Source: Novosphingobium sp. 18050 (lineage in GTDB: Bacteria; Pseudomonadota; Alphaproteobacteria; Sphingomonadales; Sphingomonadaceae). Taken from it: 64,000 nt of DNA. Below the pieces are notes generated by a model. That model made no database searches. It was given only the letters and a program-made list of their open reading frames with translations, and had not been told where the DNA came from. Position 1 is the first letter of the stretch, and every line of letters begins with the position of its first letter. The translations under genes were made by a program, and so were the position numbers. Of the stretch, positions 26,728 through 37,866 are shown piece by piece. Where the stretch lies: the NCBI RefSeq assembly GCF_902706195.1, contig NZ_CACSJO010000002.1:248001-312000 (forward strand), read 5' to 3'.

Positions 26728-26749
26728 CAATTTCTACTAAATTGGTAGA
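26728..26749. promoter_or_regulatory. Operator-like site C, upstream of the TonB receptor
   Basis: Palindrome CAATTT-CTACT-AAATTG (26728-26744) followed by GTAGA. On the minus strand it reads TTTAGTAGAAATTG and shares the TAGTAGA(G/A)ATT core of sites A and B in opposite orientation. It ends about 45 bases before the receptor start, so the receptor is probably in the same LysR regulon. Confidence 0.65.
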
Positions 26750-26794
26750 CATGTCATTGAGGCCGGATTCACTCCATAAAACCGGGGGCCTTTG

Positions 26795-29338
<2,544 letters not shown>

Positions 29339-29342
29339 ACGT

Positions 29343-30239
29343 TTAGCCCAGGGCCCGCCACGTCTCCGCAGGCTTGTTCGGGGCCGCGCCGGCCAGTCCG
29401 GCGCGCGCTTCCAGGAGCCGTTCGGCCAGCGCATGGGTGTTCACGTCGTCGACGTCGAGCGCCTGGGATCCGTCCTCCAGCACCACTGGCGTGATACGCA
29501 GGCCCAGCCGGGTGGAAACGCGGGCCATGGCATCGGCGAGTGTCACCGCCCGCAGTCGCAGCAGCACCAGATTGACGAAACCGAAGGCGCGCATCACCCG
29601 CCAGGCATTGCCCGCGAACTGCCCGCCGCCGCGAAACACCTGTGCGGCGGCCAGCGCCGCCGGTCCGGCCACGGCATAGAGGTTGCAGCTGGCATAGGCG
29701 TCGTCGGCGAATTCGTGGAACAGCAGCGCGTCGTCCGGGTTGGCGCTGCGCACGGTTTCGCGCGTGGCCATGGCGACGGCGACCTCTGCCCCGCCGGTAG
29801 CGCCAAGCGCTTCGATCATGGCGTCGATCGATCCGGCGGAAAGCAGGGCATGGTCGGCTGTGGTGATGAGCAGCGGGCCGTCCCAGCCTTGCGCTGCCGC
29901 CTGAACGCTGTCGACGATGTTCTCGCGCGCTTCCACCAGCTTGACGATGCCGCGGCCGGGAAGCTGCGAAAGCACGTCGAACAGGCCGTCGAACGCCTCG
30001 CGCTCTACCGATACGGCCAGGCTTTCGACTGCGGGATGGAGCGCGGCGATCTGCAATACGTGGGCCACCAGCGGGCGTCCGGCCAGTGGGATCAGGCAGC
30101 GGTGCGACATGCCGAAAGCCTGCGCGAGCGGGTCGGCGCCGGCTTTTCCGCCGGCGAGCACGATCACCCGCAGCGGCGCTGCGCCGCTTAATGCACCCGC
30201 CGGGTTCGACCCCGACACAGATCGCGTCGATTTGTCCAT
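29343..30239 (-). CDS. MobA-like nucleotidyltransferase family protein
   Basis: 298-residue NTP-transferase-fold protein. The N-terminal signature VIVLAGGKAGADPLAQ and LIPLAGRPLVAHVL match the family that couples NTPs to sugars or cofactors. LLITTADHALLSAGSI contains the metal-binding DH region. The GG loop is longer than the usual LAGGxSxRMG. There is no acyltransferase or second domain. It converges on the TonB receptor gene with 4 bases between stops and diverges from the OPT transporter gene. Substrate not identifiable. Confidence 0.83.
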   Translation of the reverse strand: MDKSTRSVSGSNPAGALSGAAPLRVIVLAGGKAGADPLAQAFGMSHRCLIPLAGRPLVAHVLQIAALHPAVESLAVSVEREAFDGLFDVLSQLPGRGIVKLVEARENIVDSVQAAAQGWDGPLLITTADHALLSAGSIDAMIEALGATGGAEVAVAMATRETVRSANPDDALLFHEFADDAYASCNLYAVAGPAALAAAQVFRGGGQFAGNAWRVMRAFGFVNLVLLRLRAVTLADAMARVSTRLGLRITPVVLEDGSQALDVDDVNTHALAERLLEARAGLAGAAPNKPAETWRALG

Positions 30240-30291
30240 GGTCGGCCCTTATCCGGGCGGGATGTGACGGGGGCGTGAAACAGGCGAAACC

Positions 30292-30312
30292 TTTTTGCGG
30301 TGCAGGCAAAAA
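30292..30312. promoter_or_regulatory. Palindrome in the divergent nucleotidyltransferase/OPT region
   Basis: TTTTTGC (30292-30298) and GCAAAAA (30306-30312) around a 7-base spacer, inside the 164-base divergent intergenic region. It is a plausible operator or a bidirectional hairpin. The function is not determinable. Confidence 0.3.
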
Positions 30313-30403
30313 ACGCGCTGTGCCGCTCGTGCGATTTGCGCTGTCGCGATCCTTGCCGCCATGCCAAGAACGCCGGCAAGTTTAGACAGGCAGGCAGGAC
30401 ACG

Positions 30404-32371
30404 ATGGCAGGCGAAACGGTACAGGCACAGGCAGGGGCACGCTCCGCCAGGGAGCTGACTTTCCGCGCCGTCGTGCTGGGCGGATTGATTACGCTGCTGT
30501 TCACCGCCGCCAACGTCTATCTGGGCCTCAAGGTCGGGCTGACGTTCGCCACCTCGATCCCGGCTGCGGTGATCTCGATGGCGATCCTGCGCGGTTTCCG
30601 CGATTCGACGATCTGGGAGAACAATATCGTCCAGACCGTCGCCAGCGCGGCGGGCACTCTGGCGGCGATCATCTTCGTGCTGCCGGGGCTTGTCATGATC
30701 GGTTGGTGGCAGGGCTTCCCCTACTGGACCACCGCCGCGATCACCGGCACCGGCGGCATCCTGGGCGTGCTGTTCTCGGTGCCGCTGCGCCGGGCGCTGG
30801 TGGTCGATACACCGCTGCCCTATCCCGAAGGCCACGCCGCCGCCGAAGTGCTGCGGATCGGTTCCGGCTCACGTGAAGGGGCCGAGGAAAGCGCCAAGGG
30901 GCTGTCGGTGCTGATCTGGAATTCGCTGGCCTCGGTGGGCTTTGCGATCCTGACCCAGACCCGCCTTGTAGCGGGCGAGGCTGCCGTGTGGTTCCGCGCC
31001 GGTTCGGGCGCGACCGGCATTTCGGGCGGGCTTTCGTTCGCGCTGCTGGGCGTCGGGCATCTGGTCGGCCTCTCGGTGGGCATGGCGATGTTTCTTGGCC
31101 TTGCCATCGGCTGGTGGGTGCTGCTGCCGATCCTGACCGCGCAGAACCCGCAAGCCGGCGACGTCGCAGCGTGGGCCGGGAGCGTCTTCTCCGCCGACGT
31201 GCGCTTCTTCGGCGCGGGCGTGATCGGGGTTGCCGCAGTGTGGACCCTGCTGCGCATCGCTGGGCCGGTGGTGGGCGGCATCCGTTCCGCCATGGCCGCC
31301 AGCCGCGCCCGCCATTCGGGCGAGGCGCTGGCGCTTGAGGAGCGCGACCTGCCGATCTCGGCGGTGTTCTTCGGTTCGCTTGCGATGCTGGTGCCGATCG
31401 CGATCCTGCTGTGGAGCGTCATAGTCGGCGGCCCGCTGGAAGGCAGCGAAGTGGCGCTGATCGCGGGCGCGGTGGTGTTCATCGTCGTCTTCGGGCTGAT
31501 GATCGCGGCGGTCTGCGGCTACATGGCGGGGCTGATCGGGGCATCGAACTCGCCGGTTTCGGGCATCGGCATTCTCTCCGTCGTCGCGGCATCGCTGATG
31601 CTGGTGGGCCTTTTCGGCCGCGAGCAGGGCGCTGCGACCACCGAGGCGCTGGTCGCTTATGCGCTGATCGTCACCGGCGTGGTCTTTGGCGTAGCGACGA
31701 TCTCGAACGACAACCTGCAGGACCTCAAGACCGGCCAGCTCGTCGGCGCAACGCCGTGGAAACAGCAGGTCGCGCTGGTGATCGGTGTGATCTTCGGTTC
31801 GCTGGTGATCCCGCCGGTGCTGGACCTGCTCAACACCGCCTTCGGTTTCGCCGGGATGCCGGGCGCCGGACCCAACGCGCTGCCCGCCCCGCAGGCCGCG
31901 CTGATATCCTCGCTGGCCAAGGGCGTGCTGGGCGGCGATCTCAACTGGACGATGATCGGCTGGGGCGCTGCGGCCGGGGTGGTCTTCGTGATTCTCGACG
32001 AAGTGCTGGGCGCGCTTGGCAAGCTGCGCCTGCCGCCGCTGGGCGTGGGCATCGGCATTTACCTGCCGATGGCCGCGATCCTGCCGGTGGTCATCGGATC
32101 GGTGCTGGGCCATTTCTACGAAAGCTGGGCCGGGCGCCGCAAAGACCCGGAATTCGCGCTGCGCATGGGCGTCCTCACGGCAACGGGCCTGATCGTGGGC
32201 GAGAGCCTGTGGGGCGTCACTTTCGCCGGGATCGTCGCTGCATCGGGCAGCGACGCTCCGCTGGCGCTGGTGGGCGAGGGCTTCGAAGTTCCGGCGCTGG
32301 TGGGCGGCACCGCGCTGTTCTTTGTGCTGACGGCGCTGCTCTACCGCCGGACCTGCAAGCTGGCGGGTTAG
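30404..32371 (+). CDS. OPT-family oligopeptide transporter
   Basis: 655-residue inner-membrane protein of the OPT family with about 14-16 hydrophobic segments. Family marks: FTAANVYLGLKVGLTFATSIP in parts (ANVYLGLKVGLTF, TSIPAAVISMAIL), the PYPEGHAAAEVLRIG motif at about 137-151, ISNDNLQDLKTGQLVGATPWKQQ in parts (NDNLQDLKTGQL, GATPWKQQ), and GVGIYLPM near the C-terminus. Bacterial OPT proteins import short peptides or metal chelates; the cargo is unknown. AGGCAGGA precedes the ATG. Confidence 0.92.
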   Translation: MAGETVQAQAGARSARELTFRAVVLGGLITLLFTAANVYLGLKVGLTFATSIPAAVISMAILRGFRDSTIWENNIVQTVASAAGTLAAIIFVLPGLVMIGWWQGFPYWTTAAITGTGGILGVLFSVPLRRALVVDTPLPYPEGHAAAEVLRIGSGSREGAEESAKGLSVLIWNSLASVGFAILTQTRLVAGEAAVWFRAGSGATGISGGLSFALLGVGHLVGLSVGMAMFLGLAIGWWVLLPILTAQNPQAGDVAAWAGSVFSADVRFFGAGVIGVAAVWTLLRIAGPVVGGIRSAMAASRARHSGEALALEERDLPISAVFFGSLAMLVPIAILLWSVIVGGPLEGSEVALIAGAVVFIVVFGLMIAAVCGYMAGLIGASNSPVSGIGILSVVAASLMLVGLFGREQGAATTEALVAYALIVTGVVFGVATISNDNLQDLKTGQLVGATPWKQQVALVIGVIFGSLVIPPVLDLLNTAFGFAGMPGAGPNALPAPQAALISSLAKGVLGGDLNWTMIGWGAAAGVVFVILDEVLGALGKLRLPPLGVGIGIYLPMAAILPVVIGSVLGHFYESWAGRRKDPEFALRMGVLTATGLIVGESLWGVTFAGIVAASGSDAPLALVGEGFEVPALVGGTALFFVLTALLYRRTCKLAG

Positions 32372-32434
32372 GGCAGCGCGCGCGCCTGCAAGCGGTGATG
32401 GCGCTGGGCGGCATGAATGTATAAAGGCGCTGCG

Positions 32435-34069
32435 ATGCTTCGCCTGACCGATCTTGCCCTGCCCCTCGACCACACCCCCGCCGACCTCGACGCGGCAGTA
32501 GTCGCCCGCTTGGAAATAGCGCCCGCCGACCTCGAACGGGTGACCGTGGTGCGCCGGGGCAACGATGCGCGGCGAAAGAACGCGATCAAGCTGATCTACT
32601 CGCTCGACGTCGAGGTGCGCGATGAGGCCGACGTGCTCGCCCGCTTTGCCGGTGACCAGCACGTGCGGACGACGCCCGACACTGCTTATAAATTCGTCAC
32701 CCGCGCGCCGCAGGGTTATGCGGGCCCGCGTCCGGTGGTGATCGGGGCGGGGCCGTGCGGCCTTCTTGCGGCGCTGGTGCTGGCGCAGATGGGCCTCAGG
32801 CCGATCATCATCGAGCGCGGCAAGGCCGTGCGTGAGCGGACCCAGGATACCTGGGGCCTGTGGCGCCGGTCGCAGCTGAACCCGGAAAGCAACGTCCAGT
32901 TCGGTGAGGGCGGGGCAGGCACTTTCTCCGACGGCAAGCTCTACAGCCGCATCAAGGATTCGCGTCATCTGGGCCGCAAGGTCCTGACCGAATTCGTCAA
33001 GGCCGGCGCGCCCGACGACATCCTGACCGAGGCGCACCCGCATATCGGCACCTTCCGCCTCGTCACCATGGTGATGTCGATGCGCGAGACGATCGAAGCG
33101 CTGGGCGGCGAATACCGCTTCAGCACCCGCGTCGACGACTTCGCCATCGAGGAAGATGCGGACGGCGGCCGCTACCTCAAGGGCCTGCACCTGTCGGACG
33201 GCACGTTTCTGGAAACCGGCCACGTCATCATGGCGGTGGGCCACTCCGCGCGCGATACGTTCGAGGTGCTTCACGAACGCGGCGTCCATGTCGAGGCCAA
33301 GCCCTTCGCCATCGGCGTGCGCATCGAGCATCCGCAAAGCTGGATCGACAAGGCGCGCTTCGGCCCCTGCGCCGGCAATCCGATCCTTGGCGCGGCGTCT
33401 TACGCGACCTCGTATCAGGCCGGTAACGGACGCACCGTCTATTCCTTCTGCATGTGTCCGGGCGGGCGCGTGGTGGCATCGTCCAGCGAGGAAGGCGGCG
33501 TCGTCACCAACGGCATGAGCCAGTATTCGCGCGCCGAATTCAACGCCAACTCCGGCCTCGTCGTCGACATCACGCCCGAGCGCGATTTCCCCGGGCACCC
33601 GCTGGCGGGCATTGCCCTGCAGCGCAAGTTCGAGAAGCTGGCCTTCACGGCCGGAGGTTCCACCTACAAGGCGCCGGGCCAGAAACTGGGCGATTTCCTT
33701 GCAGGCCGCGCTTCCACGCAGCTGGGCGATGTGACCCCCAGCTATCAGCCGGGCGTCCACCTCACCGACCTTGCGCAGTGCCTGCCGGACTATGTGGTCG
33801 AGGCGATCCGCGAAGCGCTGCCAGTGTTCGGCCGGCAGGTGCCGGGTTACGATCACCCCGACGTCATCATGACCGGGGTGGAGACGCGCACGTCCTCGCC
33901 GGTGCGCTTCACCCGCGGCCGCGATTTCCAGAGCCTCAACACGCGCGGGCTTTACCCGGCGGGCGAAGGCGCGGGCTATGCCGGGGGCATCCTTTCCGCC
34001 GCCGTCGACGGTATCCGCGTAGCCGAGGCGCTGGCGCTCGACCTCGTGCCAGTAGAGGCAGCCGCGTGA
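32435..34069 (+). CDS. FAD-dependent dehydrogenase (COG2509-like)
   Basis: 544-residue flavoprotein. An N-terminal domain of about 95 residues precedes the FAD Rossmann motif VVIGAGPCGLLAALVLAQMG at about 100-119. Further marks are VQFGEGGAGTFSDGKLYSR, EAHPHIGTF, VIMAVGHSARDTFE, CMCPGGRVVASSSEEGG and GLYPAGEGAGYAGGI. These fit the uncharacterised FAD-dependent dehydrogenase family. The ATG at 32435 is preferred over one 18 bases upstream because AAGG (32424-32427) lies 7 bases before it. It overlaps the next flavoprotein gene (GTGA). Electron partner and substrate unknown. Confidence 0.88.
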   Translation: MLRLTDLALPLDHTPADLDAAVVARLEIAPADLERVTVVRRGNDARRKNAIKLIYSLDVEVRDEADVLARFAGDQHVRTTPDTAYKFVTRAPQGYAGPRPVVIGAGPCGLLAALVLAQMGLRPIIIERGKAVRERTQDTWGLWRRSQLNPESNVQFGEGGAGTFSDGKLYSRIKDSRHLGRKVLTEFVKAGAPDDILTEAHPHIGTFRLVTMVMSMRETIEALGGEYRFSTRVDDFAIEEDADGGRYLKGLHLSDGTFLETGHVIMAVGHSARDTFEVLHERGVHVEAKPFAIGVRIEHPQSWIDKARFGPCAGNPILGAASYATSYQAGNGRTVYSFCMCPGGRVVASSSEEGGVVTNGMSQYSRAEFNANSGLVVDITPERDFPGHPLAGIALQRKFEKLAFTAGGSTYKAPGQKLGDFLAGRASTQLGDVTPSYQPGVHLTDLAQCLPDYVVEAIREALPVFGRQVPGYDHPDVIMTGVETRTSSPVRFTRGRDFQSLNTRGLYPAGEGAGYAGGILSAAVDGIRVAEALALDLVPVEAAA

Positions 34070-35265
34070 CCTCTGCCATGAACGAATACGACGCCATCAT
34101 CCTGGGTGCGGGCGCCGCCGGCCTGTTCTGCGCGGCCACCGCCGGCCAGCGCGGCAAGCGGGTGCTTCTGCTCGACCATGCCGACCAGCCGGGCAAGAAG
34201 ATCCTCATTTCCGGCGGCGGGCGGTGCAATTTCACCAACCTGCACACCGCGCCCGACCGCTATCTGGCGAGCAATCCGCACTTCGCGAAGTCCGCGCTCA
34301 GCCGCTACACTCCGGCGGATTTCCTGGCGCTGATCGAGGCTTACGACATCTCCTGGCATGAAAAAACGCTGGGCCAGCTGTTCTGCGACGGTTCTGCAAA
34401 GCAGATCGTCGCGATGCTGCTGGAGGAATGCGCCAAGGGCGATGTCACCGTCCACTGCGGCGATGTGGTCGGCGGTGTCGAACATACCGATGGGCGCTAC
34501 CGGGTCGATTACGGCCAGCACAGTGCGAGCGCTCCGGCGCTGGTGATCGCCACCGGCGGCCCGTCGATCCCCAAGATGGGCGCGACGGCCTTCGCCTATG
34601 ATCTTGCGCGTCAGTTCGGGCTCAAGGTGGTGCAGCCGCGCCCGGCGCTGGTGCCGCTGACCCTGCCGGGCGAGGAAGCGCTGTTCCGCGACCTGTCAGG
34701 CGTTTCCACCGAAATCGTCGTGCGGTGCGGCCCCGGTGCGGCAAAGGCACCCGCGTTTCGCGAGGCGGCACTGTTCACTCACCGCGGGCTTTCCGGCCCT
34801 TCGATCCTGCAGATTTCCAGCTACTGGAAGCGCGGCGATACCGTTACCGCCCAGTTCGTGCCGGACCGGCCCGAGGGTTGGCTGAAAGCCGTGAAGCGCG
34901 AGCGGCCTCGGCTTTCCTTCCGCAAGGCAATGGGCGATGGCCTGCCCGAACGGCTGGCCGATGCCCTGTGCGAACGGCTGGGCATCGAGGGGGAGATCGG
35001 CAATCTTTCCGACAAGGCTTTGAGCGCGGCCGAGGCGCGGCTGGCGCGCTGGCCGTTCATCCCGGATGGGTCGGAAGGGTTTGCGAAAGCCGAAGTCACC
35101 GCTGGCGGCATCGACACCGCCGAGCTTTCATCAAAAACGATGGAAGCGCGCAAAAGCCCGGGGCTCTATGCGATAGGCGAGGCGGTGGACGTTACCGGCT
35201 GGCTGGGCGGCTACAATTTCCAGTGGGCCTGGGCGAGCGCCCGGGCAGCCGGACTGTCGATCTGA
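34066..35265 (+). CDS. NAD(P)/FAD-dependent oxidoreductase, HI0933/YhiN family
   Basis: 399-residue flavoprotein of the HI0933/YhiN (aminoacetone oxidase-like) family. Motifs: AIILGAGAAGLFCAATAG, GKKILISGGGRCNFTN (family hallmark), LGQLFCDGSAKQIV, LVIATGGPSIPKMGATAFAY in parts (VIATGGPSIP, GATAFAY), and the C-terminal GEAVDVTGWLGGYNFQWAWASG-type end (GWLGGYNFQWAW). The GTG at 34066 overlaps the upstream stop and has AGAGG 7 bases before it; ATG 34078 is the alternative. It forms a two-gene operon with the preceding flavoprotein. Physiological role unclear. Confidence 0.9.
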   Translation: MTSAMNEYDAIILGAGAAGLFCAATAGQRGKRVLLLDHADQPGKKILISGGGRCNFTNLHTAPDRYLASNPHFAKSALSRYTPADFLALIEAYDISWHEKTLGQLFCDGSAKQIVAMLLEECAKGDVTVHCGDVVGGVEHTDGRYRVDYGQHSASAPALVIATGGPSIPKMGATAFAYDLARQFGLKVVQPRPALVPLTLPGEEALFRDLSGVSTEIVVRCGPGAAKAPAFREAALFTHRGLSGPSILQISSYWKRGDTVTAQFVPDRPEGWLKAVKRERPRLSFRKAMGDGLPERLADALCERLGIEGEIGNLSDKALSAAEARLARWPFIPDGSEGFAKAEVTAGGIDTAELSSKTMEARKSPGLYAIGEAVDVTGWLGGYNFQWAWASARAAGLSI

Positions 35266-35274
35266 TCCCTGTCC

Positions 35275-35311
35275 GTCATTGCGGGCGTCGCGACGCGCCG
35301 CTTGCAATGAC
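35275..35311. terminator. Bidirectional hairpin with GTCATTGC/GCAATGAC arms
   Basis: GTCATTGC (35275-35282) and GCAATGAC (35304-35311) flank an inner GC-rich dyad (GGCGTCGCGACGCGCC). It lies in the 67-base gap between convergent genes and probably terminates both. The arms resemble a short repeat found dispersed in many bacterial genomes. Confidence 0.6.
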
Positions 35312-35332
35312 AGCGCTCAATGGCGCGGGACA

Positions 35333-36001
35333 TTACCGATACAGCGCTGGCCAGGTCGTGCGCAGTGCCGCCAGCTTGGGCGCGTCGTAGCGGCGGATGT
35401 AGCTGTTATCGGGATTCCTGCGCAGGAAATCCTGATGATAGCTTTCCGCCGGATAGAAGGCGCCCGTCTCGATCTTCGTGGCGATTGGCTTGGGGAAGGC
35501 CTGCGCCTTGCCGAGCGCGGCGATGTAGCTGGTAGCGACCTCGCGCTGGGCGGGGTTTTGCGGGAAGATCGCCGAGCGGTAGCTGGGGCCGACATCAGGG
35601 AACTGGCGGTTAAGCTGCGTCGGATCGTGGCCGACTGAGAAGAACACCTTGAGCAGGGTGCCGTAGCTTACCTGCGTCGGATCGTAGACTACGCGCACGG
35701 CTTCGGCATGGCCGGTCTTTTCGGTGGAGACGGCGCGGTAATTCGCATCGGATTTCCCGCCCCCGGCATAGCCCGCCGTTACGGACTTCACACCGCGAAC
35801 ATGTTCGAACAGGCCCTCGATGCCCCAGAAACAGCCACCTGCCAGCACGGCGACCTGATCGCCCTTGATCCCGGCTTTCTCGGCGGGGGGGGCAGGGAAG
35901 GCGGCGGCATTTGCAGGGGTGTCGGGCCAGGTGGCTACGGCGGCCGCGCCAAGGCACAGGGCGGCGGTCAGGGCGACAAGCGGTAAGGGTCGGATCGGCA
36001 T
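35333..36001 (-). CDS. msrA: Exported peptide-methionine (S)-S-oxide reductase MsrA
   Basis: 222-residue MsrA that repairs oxidised methionine. An N-terminal signal peptide (about 1-33, hydrophobic then ANAAAF) indicates export to the periplasm, unlike cytosolic MsrA. The catalytic motif GGCFWGIE is at about 54-61, followed by AGYAGG, the conserved FFSVGHDPTQLN, and YHQDFLRRNP near the end. In the periplasm it would need a reductant such as a DsbD-type system or MsrB, neither of which is visible here. It converges on the HI0933-family gene. Confidence 0.94.
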   Translation of the reverse strand: MPIRPLPLVALTAALCLGAAAVATWPDTPANAAAFPAPPAEKAGIKGDQVAVLAGGCFWGIEGLFEHVRGVKSVTAGYAGGGKSDANYRAVSTEKTGHAEAVRVVYDPTQVSYGTLLKVFFSVGHDPTQLNRQFPDVGPSYRSAIFPQNPAQREVATSYIAALGKAQAFPKPIATKIETGAFYPAESYHQDFLRRNPDNSYIRRYDAPKLAALRTTWPALYR

Positions 36002-36077
36002 GAGGCACTCTCCAGTTTTCCACTATATGAGTAGGGGTGTACCGGAGCGTGGATGAGTGAAGCGTGAACGCCCGCGC

Positions 36078-37838
36078 CTAAAGCGTTTGCAGTATCGCCT
36101 GTCGTCCTTCACCCTTCCAGTCGAGCGTGGCCTCCAGCAGTGCCACCGTGGCGGCGCAGCGGTGGGCGTCGCTGCTCTTTCCCTGCATGGCGAGGCCGAC
36201 TTCCTGCTTGCTCAGCTTCGTCGCGGCGATCACCTCGGCCACCAGTACGCCCGGAACACTGGCCGAGGAACCTTCGAGCTTGTCGGGCACCTTGAGTAGC
36301 CCGCGCGATGCAAGACTGGCGTAGAAAGCGCGTTCGGTCCCGCGCACTTCGAGAGGGACCAGCGTGGTCGGCGGGGGGGAAGCGGAGGTCATCATTATGT
36401 GGCAGGCGAGGATGCTGTCGGCCTGCGCGGCCTTGAGAAGGGCGAGGCGCAGACGCATCGTCGTCTCGAAATCCTCGCCGTCGAGATGGCGGCCGACGAG
36501 GTAGGCCCGCCCCCGGACGATGTCGAGGCCCCGCTTCATGCTGGCGGTGAGGTCCGCCTTGCCATCCGGCGTGAATTGGGCGCTGTCGGCCAGCTTGGCC
36601 GCGAGTTCGGGCTGATGCTGGCGCAGCCATTCGGCGTCATGGGGTAGCCCGAAGACGTCGGCGACCGTCGCGGCGAGGGCCTGCGCGCGCGCATCGGGTC
36701 CGCTGCCCCTGGAATCACCAAGACTGACCAGGAAGCCGAGGATGATCAGTCCGGCCAGGACGATCGTTCCGGTTACCCAGCTATTGCCGCTTTCCCACGA
36801 GGTAATGCGCTGTGCGTCGAGCCGTTCCTCCAGCTCCGGAAAATGCTTGCGAATGCCGGCGAGCAATCCGCGCACATCGGCCCCGTTGGCGCGCAGGTGG
36901 CGCAGCGGACCGGCTTTGCCGGGGCGGGCCAGTTCGGCCCAGGCCTTGTGATAGCGGTGGTCCTTTTGCTGGACCTTGCGTTCGAAGCGGTAGCCGCGAA
37001 GGCGCGCGCCAAGGTATTCGATGGCAGGGCGCGCGTCGATCTTGCCCCATTCGCGCTCCCATTCGAAGGCGGCGGCGGCATCTTCCAGCAAAGGCGCACT
37101 ACGAGGCCAGGCATTGGCCAACAGTCCCGCGAGCCAGGTTTCCACCTCGCCCTGTCGGCTGATGTCGGACATGTGGACGGTTTCGAGGACCTCGGCCAGC
37201 AGCGTTCGGGCGCGGGCTTCCTCGTCGTCATCCATCGGGGAAAGGTCGGGGGCATCGACGTCCAGCATCGTAGCGAGCAGGGTGAAGGGGGACTGTTCCG
37301 ACTTCTGCCCCACCGCCGCCGCGTTCTCGAAGCCGTCGAGCAGGGGTACGGCGAAAGGATAAGCACCGCCCGGCGCGGGAGCCTCCCGGTTGGCGGTTTG
37401 GCTGGATGCGGCAGGTTCAGGCGATACACGGCCCAGCAGTTCGTCGCCCTGCGGTTCGGCGGGGCGGGCCGAGAGTGCGGGGTCTGCCTGCCATTCACCG
37501 GCAAGCGTTGGGGCGCCGTGCGGCCATTGCGGTGCCAGCGGCTCCGGTGTTGCAACAGATTCGGGCAGGTCCTGCTGTGCTTGAGGGGCCACCGTTTCAG
37601 GGACTGGCTGCCAGTCGTGCTCAAGGTCTGGCTCCGCCGCCTGCTCCGTACCCGGCGGCGGCATCGTCCTGGCCAGGCGCAGCGCAGCGTCGCGGGCACT
37701 TCGCAGCTGGGCGTAGCCTTCGACATCGCTGTCGAGGTCCATCGCCTTGATACGGGCGGCATAGGCGCTGCGCACGGCCCTGGCATCGCTGGTCGCCGCT
37801 ATGCCCAGCAGCGCCCATGGGAAGCCCCGACTGCTCAT
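36078..37838 (-). CDS. Membrane J-like protein lacking HPD, partner of HscC-type Hsp70
   Basis: 586-residue protein. The first ~55 residues (SRGFPWALLGIAATSDARAV, then RSAYAARIKAMDLDSD) look like J-domain helices I-III, but the loop reads DLDSD with no His-Pro-Asp, so it should not trigger Hsp70 ATPase in the usual way. A long acidic/Pro-rich linker runs to about 190, then a helical region, one membrane helix at about 352-373 (WVTGTIVLAGLIILGFLVSL) and a ~210-residue C-terminal domain. The ATG at 37838 is chosen because an upstream extension lacks similarity. It lies 28 bases downstream of hscC in one operon. Confidence 0.82.
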   Translation of the reverse strand: MSSRGFPWALLGIAATSDARAVRSAYAARIKAMDLDSDVEGYAQLRSARDAALRLARTMPPPGTEQAAEPDLEHDWQPVPETVAPQAQQDLPESVATPEPLAPQWPHGAPTLAGEWQADPALSARPAEPQGDELLGRVSPEPAASSQTANREAPAPGGAYPFAVPLLDGFENAAAVGQKSEQSPFTLLATMLDVDAPDLSPMDDDEEARARTLLAEVLETVHMSDISRQGEVETWLAGLLANAWPRSAPLLEDAAAAFEWEREWGKIDARPAIEYLGARLRGYRFERKVQQKDHRYHKAWAELARPGKAGPLRHLRANGADVRGLLAGIRKHFPELEERLDAQRITSWESGNSWVTGTIVLAGLIILGFLVSLGDSRGSGPDARAQALAATVADVFGLPHDAEWLRQHQPELAAKLADSAQFTPDGKADLTASMKRGLDIVRGRAYLVGRHLDGEDFETTMRLRLALLKAAQADSILACHIMMTSASPPPTTLVPLEVRGTERAFYASLASRGLLKVPDKLEGSSASVPGVLVAEVIAATKLSKQEVGLAMQGKSSDAHRCAATVALLEATLDWKGEGRQAILQTL

Positions 37839-37866
37839 AAGCCCGCCTTCACCTTTCGCCGCGCTG

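Noticed and set aside
30869..33856. 995-codon open frame opposite the OPT transporter and flavoprotein genes
   Set aside because: Spans two real genes and their gap on the other strand; composition typical of antisense GC-rich DNA.
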